A stretch of 64,000 nucleotides of DNA. Source: Marthasterias glacialis. Its lineage: Eukaryota > Echinodermata > Asteroidea > Forcipulatida > Asteriidae. Below, one piece after another: positions 24,399 to 36,000 of the stretch (position 1 is the stretch's first letter; the number at the start of each line of letters is the position of its first letter). The notes beneath the pieces were generated by a model. It searched no databases. It saw only the letters and a list, made by a program, of their open reading frames with translations, and was not told the DNA's origin. A program made the translations under genes and the position numbers. The stretch covers positions 620,001-684,000 of the forward strand of contig OU452239.1 of the NCBI GenBank assembly GCA_911728455.2. The letters run 5' to 3'.

Positions 24399-24537
24399 CA
24401 GGCCTGTGGCTGTGCTTGGAAAGATGGCATCTCGCCCAGCTACTGCACATGCGCGCGTGACGTGAACGCTGGCGCGCATACGTGCTGGGTTAACTGGGTT
24501 ATTCCATTTACTGCTGTTGTCATGACGACACAGCCCC
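24399..24537. mobile_element. Truncated MITE of the GGGGCTGTGTCG family
   Basis: Begins inside the element at GGCCTGTGGCTGTGCTTGGA and ends CATGACGACACAGCCCC. The left terminal repeat is missing; it directly abuts the MITE that ends at 24398. Confidence 0.6.
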
Positions 24538-25068
24538 GCTAGTACATGCAAGTTTACGAAAAGAACACTGTTCTACCCGCTTTCACAGTGTTTTAAAAAT
24601 CGGAACTGTCAATGAAAGGTTCTCACTTGTGAAGAGGAACCAGGTTTCAAAATTTTTTGGAGATGGTGTCATGGTTTTAAATTAGTTGGAAAAGAAAGAT
24701 GATGGGCTTATTTTTATGTTACTTTTTTGTAGAGAGAAGGGTATCAAGGTTTGTCTATTACAACACACCTATATTTTCCGTGTCAAATACAAAATAAATC
24801 TTCTTTGATGGAGTTAATGTGTTTCACATACCTTCAGTTTGGCAATACTTATGTATGATGATATAATTATTATTCAGCAATGTGCTTCAAATGTCAAGGT
24901 GAGGTTCAAAGGTCAATGCCTATTGATAAAACAGCGATGATTCACGAAGTGTAGTCCCAGCTTACCATAACGACGGTTAGTTTGACTAGAACTGTCACAT
25001 TGTTTTCACAGGTTTTCCAAGAGACGCATTCATCGAGCTGTAAAACTTCAACAATCCCAAGTGGCGTC

Positions 25069-26457
25069 ATGGAAAAATATGTCACCAACGAAAAATGTAA
25101 GTTTGTTATTTCTTTTTAAAACCAAGTACTAAAAAAGCCTATTTATAAAATCTCATATTTCCTTATATGTAGTTATGCGAACCAATGACGCCGTACAAGT
25201 TGCTAATCATTCACTTTGAGCAACCTCTACCCTAGTAGGTTACTCATTGGTGCTAAGAAGCACTTAAGTTTTCTTTCTGAATGACAAAAGTGCTGCGACC
25301 AAGATTTAATCCACACTCACCTGAACAAAGGTCCAAGTGGCATAACCAGATATTTTCATTAAGGGCAGGGAAAAGCGGGGTCAAAAACAAACGTGCTTCA
25401 CACCAACTGCATGCACAGGTATAATACGCACACTGTGCGTAGTACGTATAGATCTAATGAATATTCAGAGCTGGACTGCTGCATGCAACATGCAAATTTT
25501 GTACGTCATAATCTGAGGATGAAAGGGCTGACACCGCCTTTTATTATCTGTTTTGTATTTAATTATTGCCACTAATCGTTGACTGATTTTTTTCGTTCAA
25601 GGTGTTACATGAAAACTATAACTTTTCCTACCAGTACAAAAAAGCAACTTAACATTTAAAGGGGCTGTGTCGCAATGATTATAGCAGGCCTGTGGCTGTG
25701 CATGGAAAGATGAACTCTCCCCACGATACTGCACATGCGCACGCTTGCGGTCAAATCACAAAGGGTGCCGTCTTTTGTCAAACTGTAGTAACTGTTATGG
25801 GCTATTCCATTTACTGCTATAATCATGACGACACAACCCCTTGAAATTAATTGTCGACCTTCAAATCGACCTGAATTCGGGTAATGCGTCTTTAATGCTG
25901 AGCGTTAATGTACATATTCATTTGACTATACAGATTTAGAGATATTATCCAAGAACCAGGTTCAACCTGACATGACATTGGCAGAAATTTTCTGCTATTA
26001 CAAGGGTTATATACTACCAATTGGGGTAGATGGCATCGTGGAAGATTTGCAAACTTGGGAAGTCCGAGAAGATGACGTCTGGAACCTGTCCTACAATAAA
26101 GCAGGTAAGGAACTGAAGTCGACAGCCAGACGATCGAACAAACAGACAACCACGATCAGAAGAAAGCAAACTACAGGCCTTAGATTTAGCATAATTCTCC
26201 TTTTTCATAGAATAATGTAACTTTTAAGACTAGCCTGTAATATTTAAAAGTATAACATCTTGTATTATACTATATAATTATGTGACAATTAAAATGTAAG
26301 CAAAGTTAACGAGCGGGGATTTGAACCAGCAACGGCGGTTTTTGAACCACAATTTTTGAACCAGAGCGGCGGTGTTATAACTCACTAGGTAGAGCGGCGG
26401 TACGTCAACCCAGGGGTCGCTGGTTCAAATCCTGCTCCAGTCGAGTTTTTCTTTGTT

Positions 26458-26489
<32 letters not shown>

Positions 26490-29400
26490 CACCTAGTTTT
26501 CCTTTTGGTTTTGTTGCTCACTACTTCCAATTTTCAAAGACCTTTATATGTTTGGTTTTGTAACAGCTTATTTTCTCTTATTATTGTTCATCCCATAAGT
26601 CTATATTTTGCCAAGTTTAGTTTTATTTATATTATCTTTATGCCCCTGAGACAGGGAAAGCATGTCCACCTCAAGTGCGAATTATTATTACTTCTTATTG
26701 TTACTTTGAACAAAAGGCTCCTCGTGGTTGCAAGAAATAATATGTGCCGCAATGTACAATGGAGACTTGAATGAGATGAAGAGAGTGAACCAGGAGTTCC
26801 GGATGTTGTTTCTGGACTGTAATATACCACCGGATGAGCTAACCAAATTAAAGGCAAGAAACACTTTATTAAAATATGCTTTTCCCAATGTTTGGATTAA
26901 AAAAAGAGATAAATACTAAATCACAAGCGAATGAATTTAGAAAGGTTACATTTTTGTGTAACGAAAAAGAAAACTAATATTAATGAAACAATCTGACGTC
27001 GGAATCTGTAGATACATGCGTTTTTGTTTTAAACGGGGTTCGTTCTGATTGGCTGACCGGCGGCCAATCATAAGAATAAGCAAGTTGATAAATATTCATG
27101 ACTCTTGTGACCTCTTAGAACTGCTGCGTCATCATGATTATAGCGGTAATTGGAATAACCCAGTTACTGCGTGCGCCTCCGCGCCCGCAGTCACATCACA
27201 GTTTGACAAAGACATCACCCTTTTGTGATTTGACCGCAAACGCTTGCGCATACAGTATCTGGGAGAAAGTTCATCTTTCCATGCACAGCCATAGGCCTGC
27301 TATAATCATGACGACACAGCCCTTTTCAGCAGAAAATTTTGCTTCACAATCTTTCTGCTATCAGAAATAAGCAGGATACCAGCCACAGATGTTACATGTG
27401 AAATGCCATTTCGGCTGGTAACCTTATTCTGATAAGCATAACAAGAAGTGATGTTTGTGTAAATGTTTGTTGATTCAGGTTTTGTTTTATATAGATCAAT
27501 TCAAAAGCAAATCTTTGATAACTTTTTACATTTATTCCCCCTACCAAAAGATGCCACTAAAACATAAGATCGCAGAGGAGGTGGCTTCCCCCCGCATCGT
27601 CAAGTCACACTTGACAGGTCCACTCCTGCCTCCACAGCTATGTGAGAAGAAACCAAAGATAATCTACATTCTGCGTAATCCTAAGGACCTTGCGGTGTCG
27701 ATATTTCATTGCCACAAGTTAGTTCTTCCAATTCCCGAGATACTAAACCAAACGTTTGGAGAATTTTTGGCTAAAATGATTACAGGCGACGGTAAGTTTG
27801 TTACATAGGTACCAATATAGGCTTTATACATAGCATATCTATTTAATAAGCAGTCGCTCAAAAACTGGATCCGTGCACGCGCACATACACCAGACTAATA
27901 TTATGGAATGTCTTGCGTAACCTCCTTAAAAGTCTACAAACCCGGAAGAAAGATCAAGCAATGATACAGGGTACCACACCCTTTTAAATAAAGTTTTTTT
28001 TTTAGGAAGACTTTTAATTACGTTTTATCTTTCCGTAGTGCCCTACGGCCCGTGGTGGGAACATTACTTGTTCTTTTGGAAGAAGCGACACGACAGCAAT
28101 GTTCTTCTTCTTCGTTATGAAGACATGAAACGGGTGAGTTTACAAAACTTTATCATTGTGCTGTCATGTACTGTCGCACGCTTAAAGCTGATACAAACGA
28201 GACTGGATTGACAATTAATAACACATTCTGGCCACATTCTATGATATTTTACAAGTGTGGTGGTGCTGTAAAATACATCACACGAGATGGAACATAGGCC
28301 TAGATGCACTAGTCAAGTGGTAGGAACTGGGGCTCCTGGTTGTTGTGGCTGGAGCAAGTGGGATTACGTCACACTTAACGAATCGGATATCGCTTATAAC
28401 TTTTGCAAATTGAACCGTTGGTTGTAAAACTTCTGTCTTTTTTCTTCTAGGATCTCAGAGGCCACGTTGAGAAAGTCAGTAAATTCCTAGGAAAGGATTT
28501 TTCTGAGGAGAAATTGGCTGCAATTACTGAGTATTGCAGCTTTCAGAGTATGAAGAAAAACAAACTGTCCAACCCAGGCTTTATGTTCGATAAAACAGAA
28601 CGTGATGTTCACAAAACCTTTATGAGAAAAGGTATGTTAAAAGGCAAAGTATACCTTTGGTTTTTGGAACCGTACATTTACCTTAATGCTATACAATTGT
28701 AGATATAATACCATAAAACTAACCTGTGTAAGTTTCATTTCAAAAGGGGGCAGTGTTTTTGAGATATCGCCAAAAATCTGGAGAGGTTGTGTTCACGCAG
28801 AAGAAGTATCCGTCAATGGAATACACATTCTGAGAAGTGTTATGGTCATAACGCTTCTCAGATTCAAATTTTTGGGGATAAAAAGTGATATGTTTTTCCA
28901 TAACTGCAGTACTTCGAAGTGAAACGTTTCGCAAAATGCATTTATACTATCCAAAGCTGCTGTACTTCTTACCAAGTGAGTTATTATTGCCATAAATTTT
29001 CAGAGTCATTACCAAACGTATACATACCCTTTAAGGATTGGACGATATCGTTCCAATGCATTGTCCATGGAAAAACCGTAGTCAGCCTCGCATCAGGATT
29101 TCATTAAAAAAAATAAACAACAAAAACAACAACAAAACAAAACAACAACAACATCAGCAACACTTGCAGCAATAATAAAAAAAAACCCCATAAAAACATA
29201 AATAGTAACGTGTTTGACAAATAAACGAACAACAAAAACAACATCATCAACAACAACACTAGCAACAATAAAAGTATACAAAAACTTTAAAAAAAATATC
29301 AATAACAACGTGTTTGACAAGTTTTTCTATCTTATCTCTGAAGTACCACAAATTTATCAACGGAAGGACAATAGGAATTAAAGACACGTGCAGCGGTTCA

Positions 29401-30583
29401 TGTAGCGGACAGACAGCCTGCAACAAAACCCCCAAATGTGTGAAATTGCTCACCCAACCGCGCCATTTTACCCTTCCTATTTTTAATTATGACCCAGTAA
29501 GACCGCACCTTGCCAACCTGAAACGAATGCCGCGGAAAAACTCGTAGAAATGTAGTCGTTTATCAAATATTTGTACAAAGGATTAATTACAATAGGCGTC
29601 ATCGACAGCATTACCCAGTCATCACCGAAGCAGTTAAGTCAGGAGATCTTTTTTACTGGCTACAACGCTATTGCCATTTATGTATTTTGTTTATTTATTT
29701 GTAGTTATATATATATATTGTTTTATACAATTCTCTTGCCATGGTACAATACACGCCAACAACAACAACAACAACATGTGATTATATCTACAGTAGAGCG
29801 TTTTTGATTGAACCGAATAGCCATCGTAGCTTATAAGCGAGGCGGTTACGTATCATGATACCGCTCTCCATTATAATTATATTAATATATATTTATTTAT
29901 CATTTTAACTAGTTTATTGTGCCAGCTGGTGAGGAGAGCCTCTCGACAGAAACTTTGTTTCTTTTAGGTAATCCGTTGGGCTCCAGCTGGTTCTTGGTTT
30001 ATTCGTTTTCAGCTTTTGTCTTAATTAATTTGTATGTTATGTTCTATTCGTACTGTATGTATGCTATTACGTTTTTACTGCCCGAGAAATAAAATAAATA
30101 CTAAAATAAAATATTAAAATACTCTTCTAAATAAACCGTTCCAAATCCACCTCGCTTATTAGAGTGGATACTCTGTCGTGATACCATTATATTATCATGG
30201 TAGGTTTATAAGCGAGGTAGGTTTATAAGCGAGGTGGCTGGCTGGCTGATAAGTGACGGTGGCTTGGCGGATTGGTTGGGCGACAATACTGCATGGTATA
30301 AATCACTGCACAATTACTGAATTCGTTTTTTGGGGGCATGAAAAAACATCGCACAAGAAGCTGCTCCTTGTTCCCAGGGCTCAAAACTATGTTCATATTT
30401 TAAATCAGAACTAACGAAAAACTATTTGTTTTTTTATTTCGTTCCCCCACCCCCGGCCAATCCCCGTCCTTAGGAAAGGTTGGCGACTGGAAGACGCACT
30501 TCACCGTTGAACAGAACGAAGTCTTTACTGCGCATATGAGGGAGAAGTTATATGGAACTGGGCTGACCTTCGATGACGATTAG
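25069..30583 (+). CDS. Cytosolic sulfotransferase (SULT family), 7 coding exons, 320 aa
   Basis: Transfers sulfonate from PAPS to small acceptors (phenols, sterols, amines) in the cytosol; the acceptor cannot be told from sequence. Coding exons: 25069-25096, 25934-26104, 26717-26853, 27551-27791, 28039-28133, 28451-28631, 30474-30583 (963 nt, phases all agree). Seen: the 5'-phosphosulfate loop SYNKAGSSW at residues 62-70, split by intron 2; catalytic His132 in PRIVKSHL; the 3'-phosphate site YILRNPKDLAVS with Arg154 and Ser162; and RKGKVGDWK at 283-291, the C-terminal PAPS-binding motif. Length is a little above the usual 285-300 aa. Start: Met at 25069 is the first in-frame ATG in its exon, and the frame upstream stays open without another ATG. 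Odd: the loop has Asn and Ser-Ser where the family normally has Pro and Thr-Thr, and intron 3 uses a GC donor. Subfamily (SULT1-like or other) not assigned. Confidence 0.93.
25659..25842. mobile_element. MITE, GGGGCTGTGTCG family, sulfotransferase intron 1
   Basis: Left AAGGGGCTGTGTCG, then TGATTATAGCAG; right CTGCTATAATCATGACGACA then CAACCCCTT. The body contains GGCTGTGCATGGAAAGATGA and GGTCAAATCACAAAGGGTG. The copy at 27118-27325 carries the same body in the opposite orientation. Confidence 0.75.
26357..26490 (+). mobile_element. tRNA-derived SINE (family A) with poly(A) tail, sulfotransferase intron 2
   Basis: A-box-like AACTCACTAGGTAGAGCGG and B box GCTGGTTCAAATCCTGCTCC, then TTTTTCTTTGTTCA and an A-run of about 29. 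A reversed B box, GGGGATTTGAACCAGCAACG, at 26314-26333 shows a second, opposed fragment directly upstream. Confidence 0.75.
27118..27325. mobile_element. MITE, GGGGCTGTGTCG family, sulfotransferase intron 3, opposite orientation
   Basis: Body motifs TTTGTGATTTGACCGCAAAC and TCATCTTTCCATGCACAGCC are the reverse complement of those in 25659-25842. The right end, CTGCTATAATCATGACGACA then CAGCCC, is intact; the left end is eroded. The pair flanks exons 2 and 3. Confidence 0.72.
28637..29034. mobile_element. TTAA-flanked MITE inside sulfotransferase intron 6
   Basis: Left end TTAAAAGGCAAAGTATACC continues CTTTGGT; right end ACCAAACGTATACATACCC then TTTAA, an imperfect inverted repeat of about 24 bp. 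TTAA on both sides fits a piggyBac-type target duplication. The body also has an internal inverted pair (CTGAGAAGTG / CGCTTCTCAG near 28840). It starts six bases into the intron, next to the donor of exon 6. Confidence 0.75.
29100..29260. repeat. (CAA)n-rich simple repeat
   Basis: ACAACAAAAACAACAACAAA-type runs, the reverse of the GTT array beside the partner repeat copy. Frames across it are low complexity. Confidence 0.85.
29270..29690 (+). repeat. Partner copy of the 3.2-3.6 kb repeat, in sulfotransferase intron 6
   Basis: Contains AGACACGTGCAGCGGTTCAT, AACCGCGCCATTTTACCCTT and CCGCGGAAAAACTCGTAGAA, all present in reverse at 3.2-3.6 kb. Preceded by a (CAA)n-rich stretch (29105-29260). The two outer flanks become dissimilar, which suggests dispersal of one element rather than a segmental duplication of the region. 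Confidence 0.75.
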
Positions 30584-32489
30584 CCAATCAATGGCAGCAC
30601 AGCTGACCTGACGAGCCAATCAGAAAGCACCAGTTATGTGACGGGTTAACGGCGTGCAGCCATCTTATTGCACTTAAACCAATTTTGTCATCAAAAACAA
30701 TAAGACCAACTTCGAAATAGTCTTGACTGCGTGAGGGCGTGTGTGAACCAAGTTTACATGTTGCGAAACAAGAAATTACTGTTATTTTGCCATTGATACA
30801 AGAAAACAGGCAGTCAAAATAAGATACAACTGTAATACTGTTGTGATTCCATTGAAAGCGCCCTCTTGTGGTCAATAATATGGTTACTTTTTGTCTAAGT
30901 TTGTGTGCATATTCATACAGTGCTGATTTCAATTGGGGTGAGGGGTGGGGATGGATTGGGGCAGGGGGGGGGGGCGGTGAGAAACAATCATTTTGACAAC
31001 TCTATACTAATTACCCTCCATTCAATTTAATGCAAAATCGAGGAGACTGAGGGGAAAAACTGTTCCCTCTTGATGATAAATGAACAATCTCATAGAAAAT
31101 TTGTGAACAATTAGGAACTAGGTGGAAGTATTTAAGCTTGGGTAAGTTTAGGTGGTCAATTATTTTTAACCACAGGTTTTCCAAGTCATTTTCGGCATAA
31201 CAGAAGCTTATTTCACTTTCATACTTTCAGATATTAAAGCGATTTTACCTCTTTAGTTGAAACTGTTACTCATTTTTACTTCGAGGGATGATAAATTATA
31301 TATCAACAATTCAATCAAATTATAAGTCGTTCTTTTTAGCCAAGCGAAATCGGCATTCATTATTTAGCAGCTTATGCCCAACCCGAGATTTCTACAAAAT
31401 GGTACTTTCGTTTTCCGATAAGCGATTTCGCAAAGTGTGAGATGGATTGCAATCACGAGTCCTTTTTGGAGGGGAAAAAAAAAAAGAAGAAAAAAAAAAG
31501 TTCACACAAATTTTATCGGTTTAAAGTGTACGTAACATGATGGTTTTATTTACAAACTGAGTACAATTTGAACACACACTCTATATACAAATAGTATATC
31601 TACACGACTACAACTGAAGCAAAACTTTATGACCGGAAAAAGAACCGTGAGACTTGGTGGTAAAACTGTGTGAATTGAACGTGGAAGTCTCGCGAGTATT
31701 CAAACTGCCAGGACTATTGTTTCGTCAATGACTTCCGTTTAACGTAGTTTATGGCCATGAACATTATATAATGTTGTTGGGAATGTAATTGTGATAAAAT
31801 ATATGAAAGTAAAATAAATAAAACAAAAATAACAAAGAAAACCCCGAGAAAAAATCTTGACTTCAGTTTCCTGTTACTACCCGACATCATGCATCTTATG
31901 CAACGCTTGTTTTGGTCGAGCGATGATAATCGCCAGACGCTGCATAAAACGCCAGACGCTAAACCTTTTCATTGCAATCTATGGTCGCTGTAAACTGCGA
32001 TGTGACGTCATACGTATAAGGTCTGTAGGCCAATCCGAATCTCCTACCCTCCCCCCCCCCCCAAATTACGTTGCTGACTCTTATAAAAGCCACGTCTCTA
32101 TAACATTTTTTATTATTCTTCCACGGGGAAAACCTGTCAGAGAATCAGGTACTGTTTCCTTAAAATTTCCCCCAACCCTCCAACCTCTTTGTAACATATC
32201 CCGCAACTCCAACTAACCATCTGAAATCATTCCTCTCGACCATAGTCTAAGGTGGCACAAACAACAGAATCAAAGGCACTGTTATTTGCAACTATGTGGC
32301 ATGGTTCCAGCTTAGGATATCATGGAATTTTAGCTGACTGGAGTGCAGGTGTGGGTAGGATAGGGAAAACTTTGATTTGTAAGCAAAAAATTAACTGGGT
32401 ACCTCATGTCAGGGATTATGCATATATGCAGCACATAGATATGCCATTATTGAAGCAAACAAAAACAAATGCAAATCACTCTTTAACCT
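30584..32489. other. 3' flank of the sulfotransferase; no gene recognised
   Basis: Presumably begins with 3' UTR; the first convincing AATAAA cluster is near 31810. Includes the repeat at 31190-31420, a G tract (30966) and a C tract (32050). The frame 32252-32548 runs into a MITE and is not supported. Confidence 0.4.
31190..31420 (+). repeat. Interspersed repeat shared with 20035-20260
   Basis: Matches 20035-20260 at its two ends (CATTTTCGGCATAAC; GTCGTTCTTTTTAGCC, CGAAATCGGCATTC, CGAGATTTCTAC). Lies 0.6 kb past the sulfotransferase stop. Confidence 0.5.
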
Positions 32490-32683
32490 GGCCCAAATTC
32501 ATAGAGCTACTTAAGCAGAAAATATGGCTTAAAAATAAGCAAACATAAGCAGGATACCAGTCACAGATGGTACATGTTTAAATGCCATTTTGGCTGGTAG
32601 CCTTTTTCTGGTAAGCATAATTTTGTTGTGCTTAATTGAGATGACTAATATTTGTGCATAAGCAGCCCTATGAAATTGAGCCC
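32490..32683. mobile_element. MITE with GGCCCAAATTCATAGAGC termini
   Basis: The left end, GGCCCAAATTCATAGAGC..CTTAAGCA, is the inverse of the right end, GCATAAGCAGCCCTATGAAA followed by TTGAGCCC. The middle contains GCAGGATACCAGTCACAGAT and CCATTTTGGCTGGTAGCC. Related pieces lie at 24187-24398 (near-complete), 27370-27445 and 10640-10720, so this is a family with at least four members here. Confidence 0.7.
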
Positions 32684-32696
32684 GGTTGTACAAACA

Positions 32697-32980
32697 ATAG
32701 ACCTTTCTTTTGCCACGTCACAGCCTGAGTTTTTGCCAACCAAGATGGAGAAACTACGGGGAGCCATCAATGCAAAGCAAAAACAGATAATCACAGTTTG
32801 TAAAAAATGTTAAACAAATATTCAATTGTTTCGAATTCCTTGGAAACAAGCCAACCAATAATGGGATGTATTTTCTTTCAATAGAAACTTTGCAAAAATC
32901 AACAAAACTCGAATGTTTTGCTACATTTGGCCGTCCATGCTAACCAGCGCGGTTTGTTTATCAACAATAGAAAGGTCTAT
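32697..32980. mobile_element. MITE with ATAGACCTTTC termini
   Basis: ATAGACCTTTCTTTTG at the left, CAATAGAAAGGTCTAT at the right: 16-bp inverted repeats with one mismatch, about 284 bp apart end to end. It lies just past the IFT57 stop codon and may be in its 3' UTR. Non-coding. Confidence 0.65.
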
Positions 32981-33039
32981 ATGAAGTACCCCCTGCCTTA
33001 AGAACCAGACACGATAAATCTGTGTGGGATCACCACACC

Positions 33040-36000
33040 TCAGAAAGCAAATGTTCCCACAGATTCATTCATATCCTTCTGGAAATTGTTCTTATCTTTG
33101 AGACGAGCTTGGAGCAGTGAGTGCTCCACCACGCCTATCCGGACATCCATCTGGGTGACTTCCACCTTAAGACGCTGTAAAGCTTGCTTGATCTTGACAA
33201 GTGGAGCTGCATTCAAACACATATTCAAAACAAAAATAAATTAAAGAGCCCATGAAGAGGTTTTTTGTCACGGAACATTTTTGTGGCTTAATATATGGTT
33301 TGAAATTAACAAAACATAGTATTGACTATTTTGATGTGTCTGTTATGCGTTAATACACTTTAATTGAGCCCCGAAAATGTGTGCCATCTGATTGCGCAAT
33401 GATCCATGACGTAGGCTGTGGTAAAACATTTCAAAGACGGCTCTGGTGCCGAGTGGTCAACAATGCATTGTATGTTATTTTCACACACATGGTCCTGATA
33501 CTCACATCCATCTGTCATGCTGGATCCTCTTTCTTCCATCTCTTGTTTGACTTTATCCAGGTCCTCTGTAATCTCTGCTAATGATCTTGTTCTTTCTGTC
33601 ACACCACCACTTGCTTGACGATACTGTTCCTTCATCTGTGAACAAAACACATCTTGTTTAATTTTTTAATTTTTTTTTACTGAAGTCGCCAGACACACAA
33701 GGCCAGTAAGCCACTCGAGGTGTGGACTACAAATCAGCTGTTTCGGCTGAAACAGGGTTACCTCCTTTACAGTCCGTAAGGATGAAGGCTTGGGTATTAT
33801 CCATCAGAAGCCTGGCTGGTGGAGCAGAAAGCTATACCTCCCCAAATTTTACAAAGCAATTATGATTAGGATACAAGTGTCATGACCGGCACTCGAACCC
33901 ACACTCCGATGACTCAGTCACCAGAGCTTGAGTCCGACGCACTAACCACTCGGCCACGACACGCCACAAAATCTTATGACTGAAAGAATGGTTCGGCAGT
34001 CAACAAAACACTTTGAGCACCTGAATTAGCAGAAGAATGTTGCTTTAAACAATGTTTGCTCAGAGTTATGCAAACACTTAATGCGACCACTATAAAGCAG
34101 GAGTTTTAGTGACGAATGACCAAGGGGTGTAGCTACGATACAATCATTAATGCATTTTTAACACGTTGACTGCCGACTACGAATATCCTCGTACTAACAG
34201 GTGTACCGGAGTCTGCCACTACGAATATACTCGTAGAAAATGAAAGGTCTTTGCATTGTAACTTGAATACACTGGCACCACTGATGGCTCAACCAATAAG
34301 CTGCTGGCAGTGGTGAGGACATGCTTCTATAAAATGTACATGTTTAAACTATTTAAGTAAGTACCGGTACCTATTAAGTATGCGCACATGAGCATTGGCC
34401 CTAACGCTTGGCAAATGGGAACGCCATGTGAAATTATGCACGGCAGTCAACGTGTTAAATTTGGCACATGAATTTGTCCCCTTTTACGGGTGCGCATTTC
34501 AACCCTAATTTTAGTTTTTAGTTCACTTTGTGTAAATTTTATTTATACGGTCACCTTGTTGCCAGTTAGTTTAGAGTATTTACATAGGTAGAGTTAGAGG
34601 CGTCTGTCCCCTGAAAAGGTCAAAACATTACTGATGCCAGCAGGGTTAATAGGCTTATGTAAGGTAATAAATAACTTTTAGTTCTCTGTTGGCGGGACAG
34701 CCGTATCCCCATACTGCAGTTTGGGCATTGGCCTGGTGACCAGACCAATTTTTTGACTTTTTCTTTGCCTTTTTTCTTCCAGTCTAAATATGTATTTTAA
34801 ATTGTGTCATGCGCTTTTGATCATTTTATATGTAAAAGGCGCAATATAATTTTTGAAATTATTACTATTGTTATTACTCGTTTCTGTTACAGCAGTGAAG
34901 GCAGAGAGGGTAGGAATGTTGGCAAGAGACGTTAGGGTTAGGGAAAGAGAGTCTTAATCTACTTCACCTCAGCAGCGCTATCCTGCATCCCTCTATATTC
35001 TCCCAAGTGATGCTCCAGTTGATTGTTAATGTACTTCTCTCGACTCATTATCTTCTCCAAGGTACGACTGATCTCCTTGTGGAGTTTATCCAGATAGCCC
35101 TTGGAAACAAAGACAAAAAAACAAACAGTATTACTTAAGTATCAAGATGTTGCGCATCTCTCATTACCCATCTGTCAGTTCTGATGCTTAATTTGCTAAA
35201 CACAAATCATCGTACATAGGGTGTAAGCTTTAAGTCAACCACAAGATGAGAAAATTCAGCAGGTACTACCAAATATGGTCATAACTTTTTTTTTCAATGG
35301 GTCAAAAAAGCCAAGATTCCATGTAAACCTCACTCCTGGTATACCCCACAAGCCTGTAGACTCCTATTGGCCAGACCCTAACCACTGCAGAGTAAGGAGT
35401 GTTGAAAGACAGCAGCCACCTGTCTCTGTACAGTAATTGATTGACCCCTGTGCTAAGGATCCTTGGCAGAGGGCAGTATGCACTTTGTGAAAACAACTTG
35501 CGGCCGCACACTGATCGTAAATAACACAAGTCTAAGTCTTGACTGGCACTCCAATTCACCCCCATGGTCATTTATTACAGCTTTGGGCTTGCATGGGGGG
35601 GGGTATTGACCTAAAAGACAGGGTGTTGATAAAAACCAGCTTGTGGTTACACAGCGTAAATTTTTCAGTGCGGCAGAAGCCAGGGTGATAAAGGGCTTGT
35701 CGGGCTATCATCAAATTTGAAGATTTTTTTCCGTTGGAAAAAGAAAATCAGAAATCAGATTAAAGTTGGAAGAATACCATGCCTGGTTCTAATATTACAT
35801 GGAGGCACAGTCTAAGGCCACATCCAAATTAGCGGCTACGTCGGCTGCTGCTGCTAAGATTGTTGCTAAGGATGTCCTTTACTTCAACACATGATGATGT
35901 AGCAATCCAGCCGTAGCCGTAGCCACCAATTCGGAAACAGCTTAGTTTGAAGAACCTCCAATGCCCTTATCGTTTACCTTAGTTTCTGAGAGAGCAGACT

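Noticed and set aside
32252-32548. 98-codon + frame beginning MAQTTESKAL
   Set aside because: Its last third is inside a MITE, and there are no splice borders or family match.
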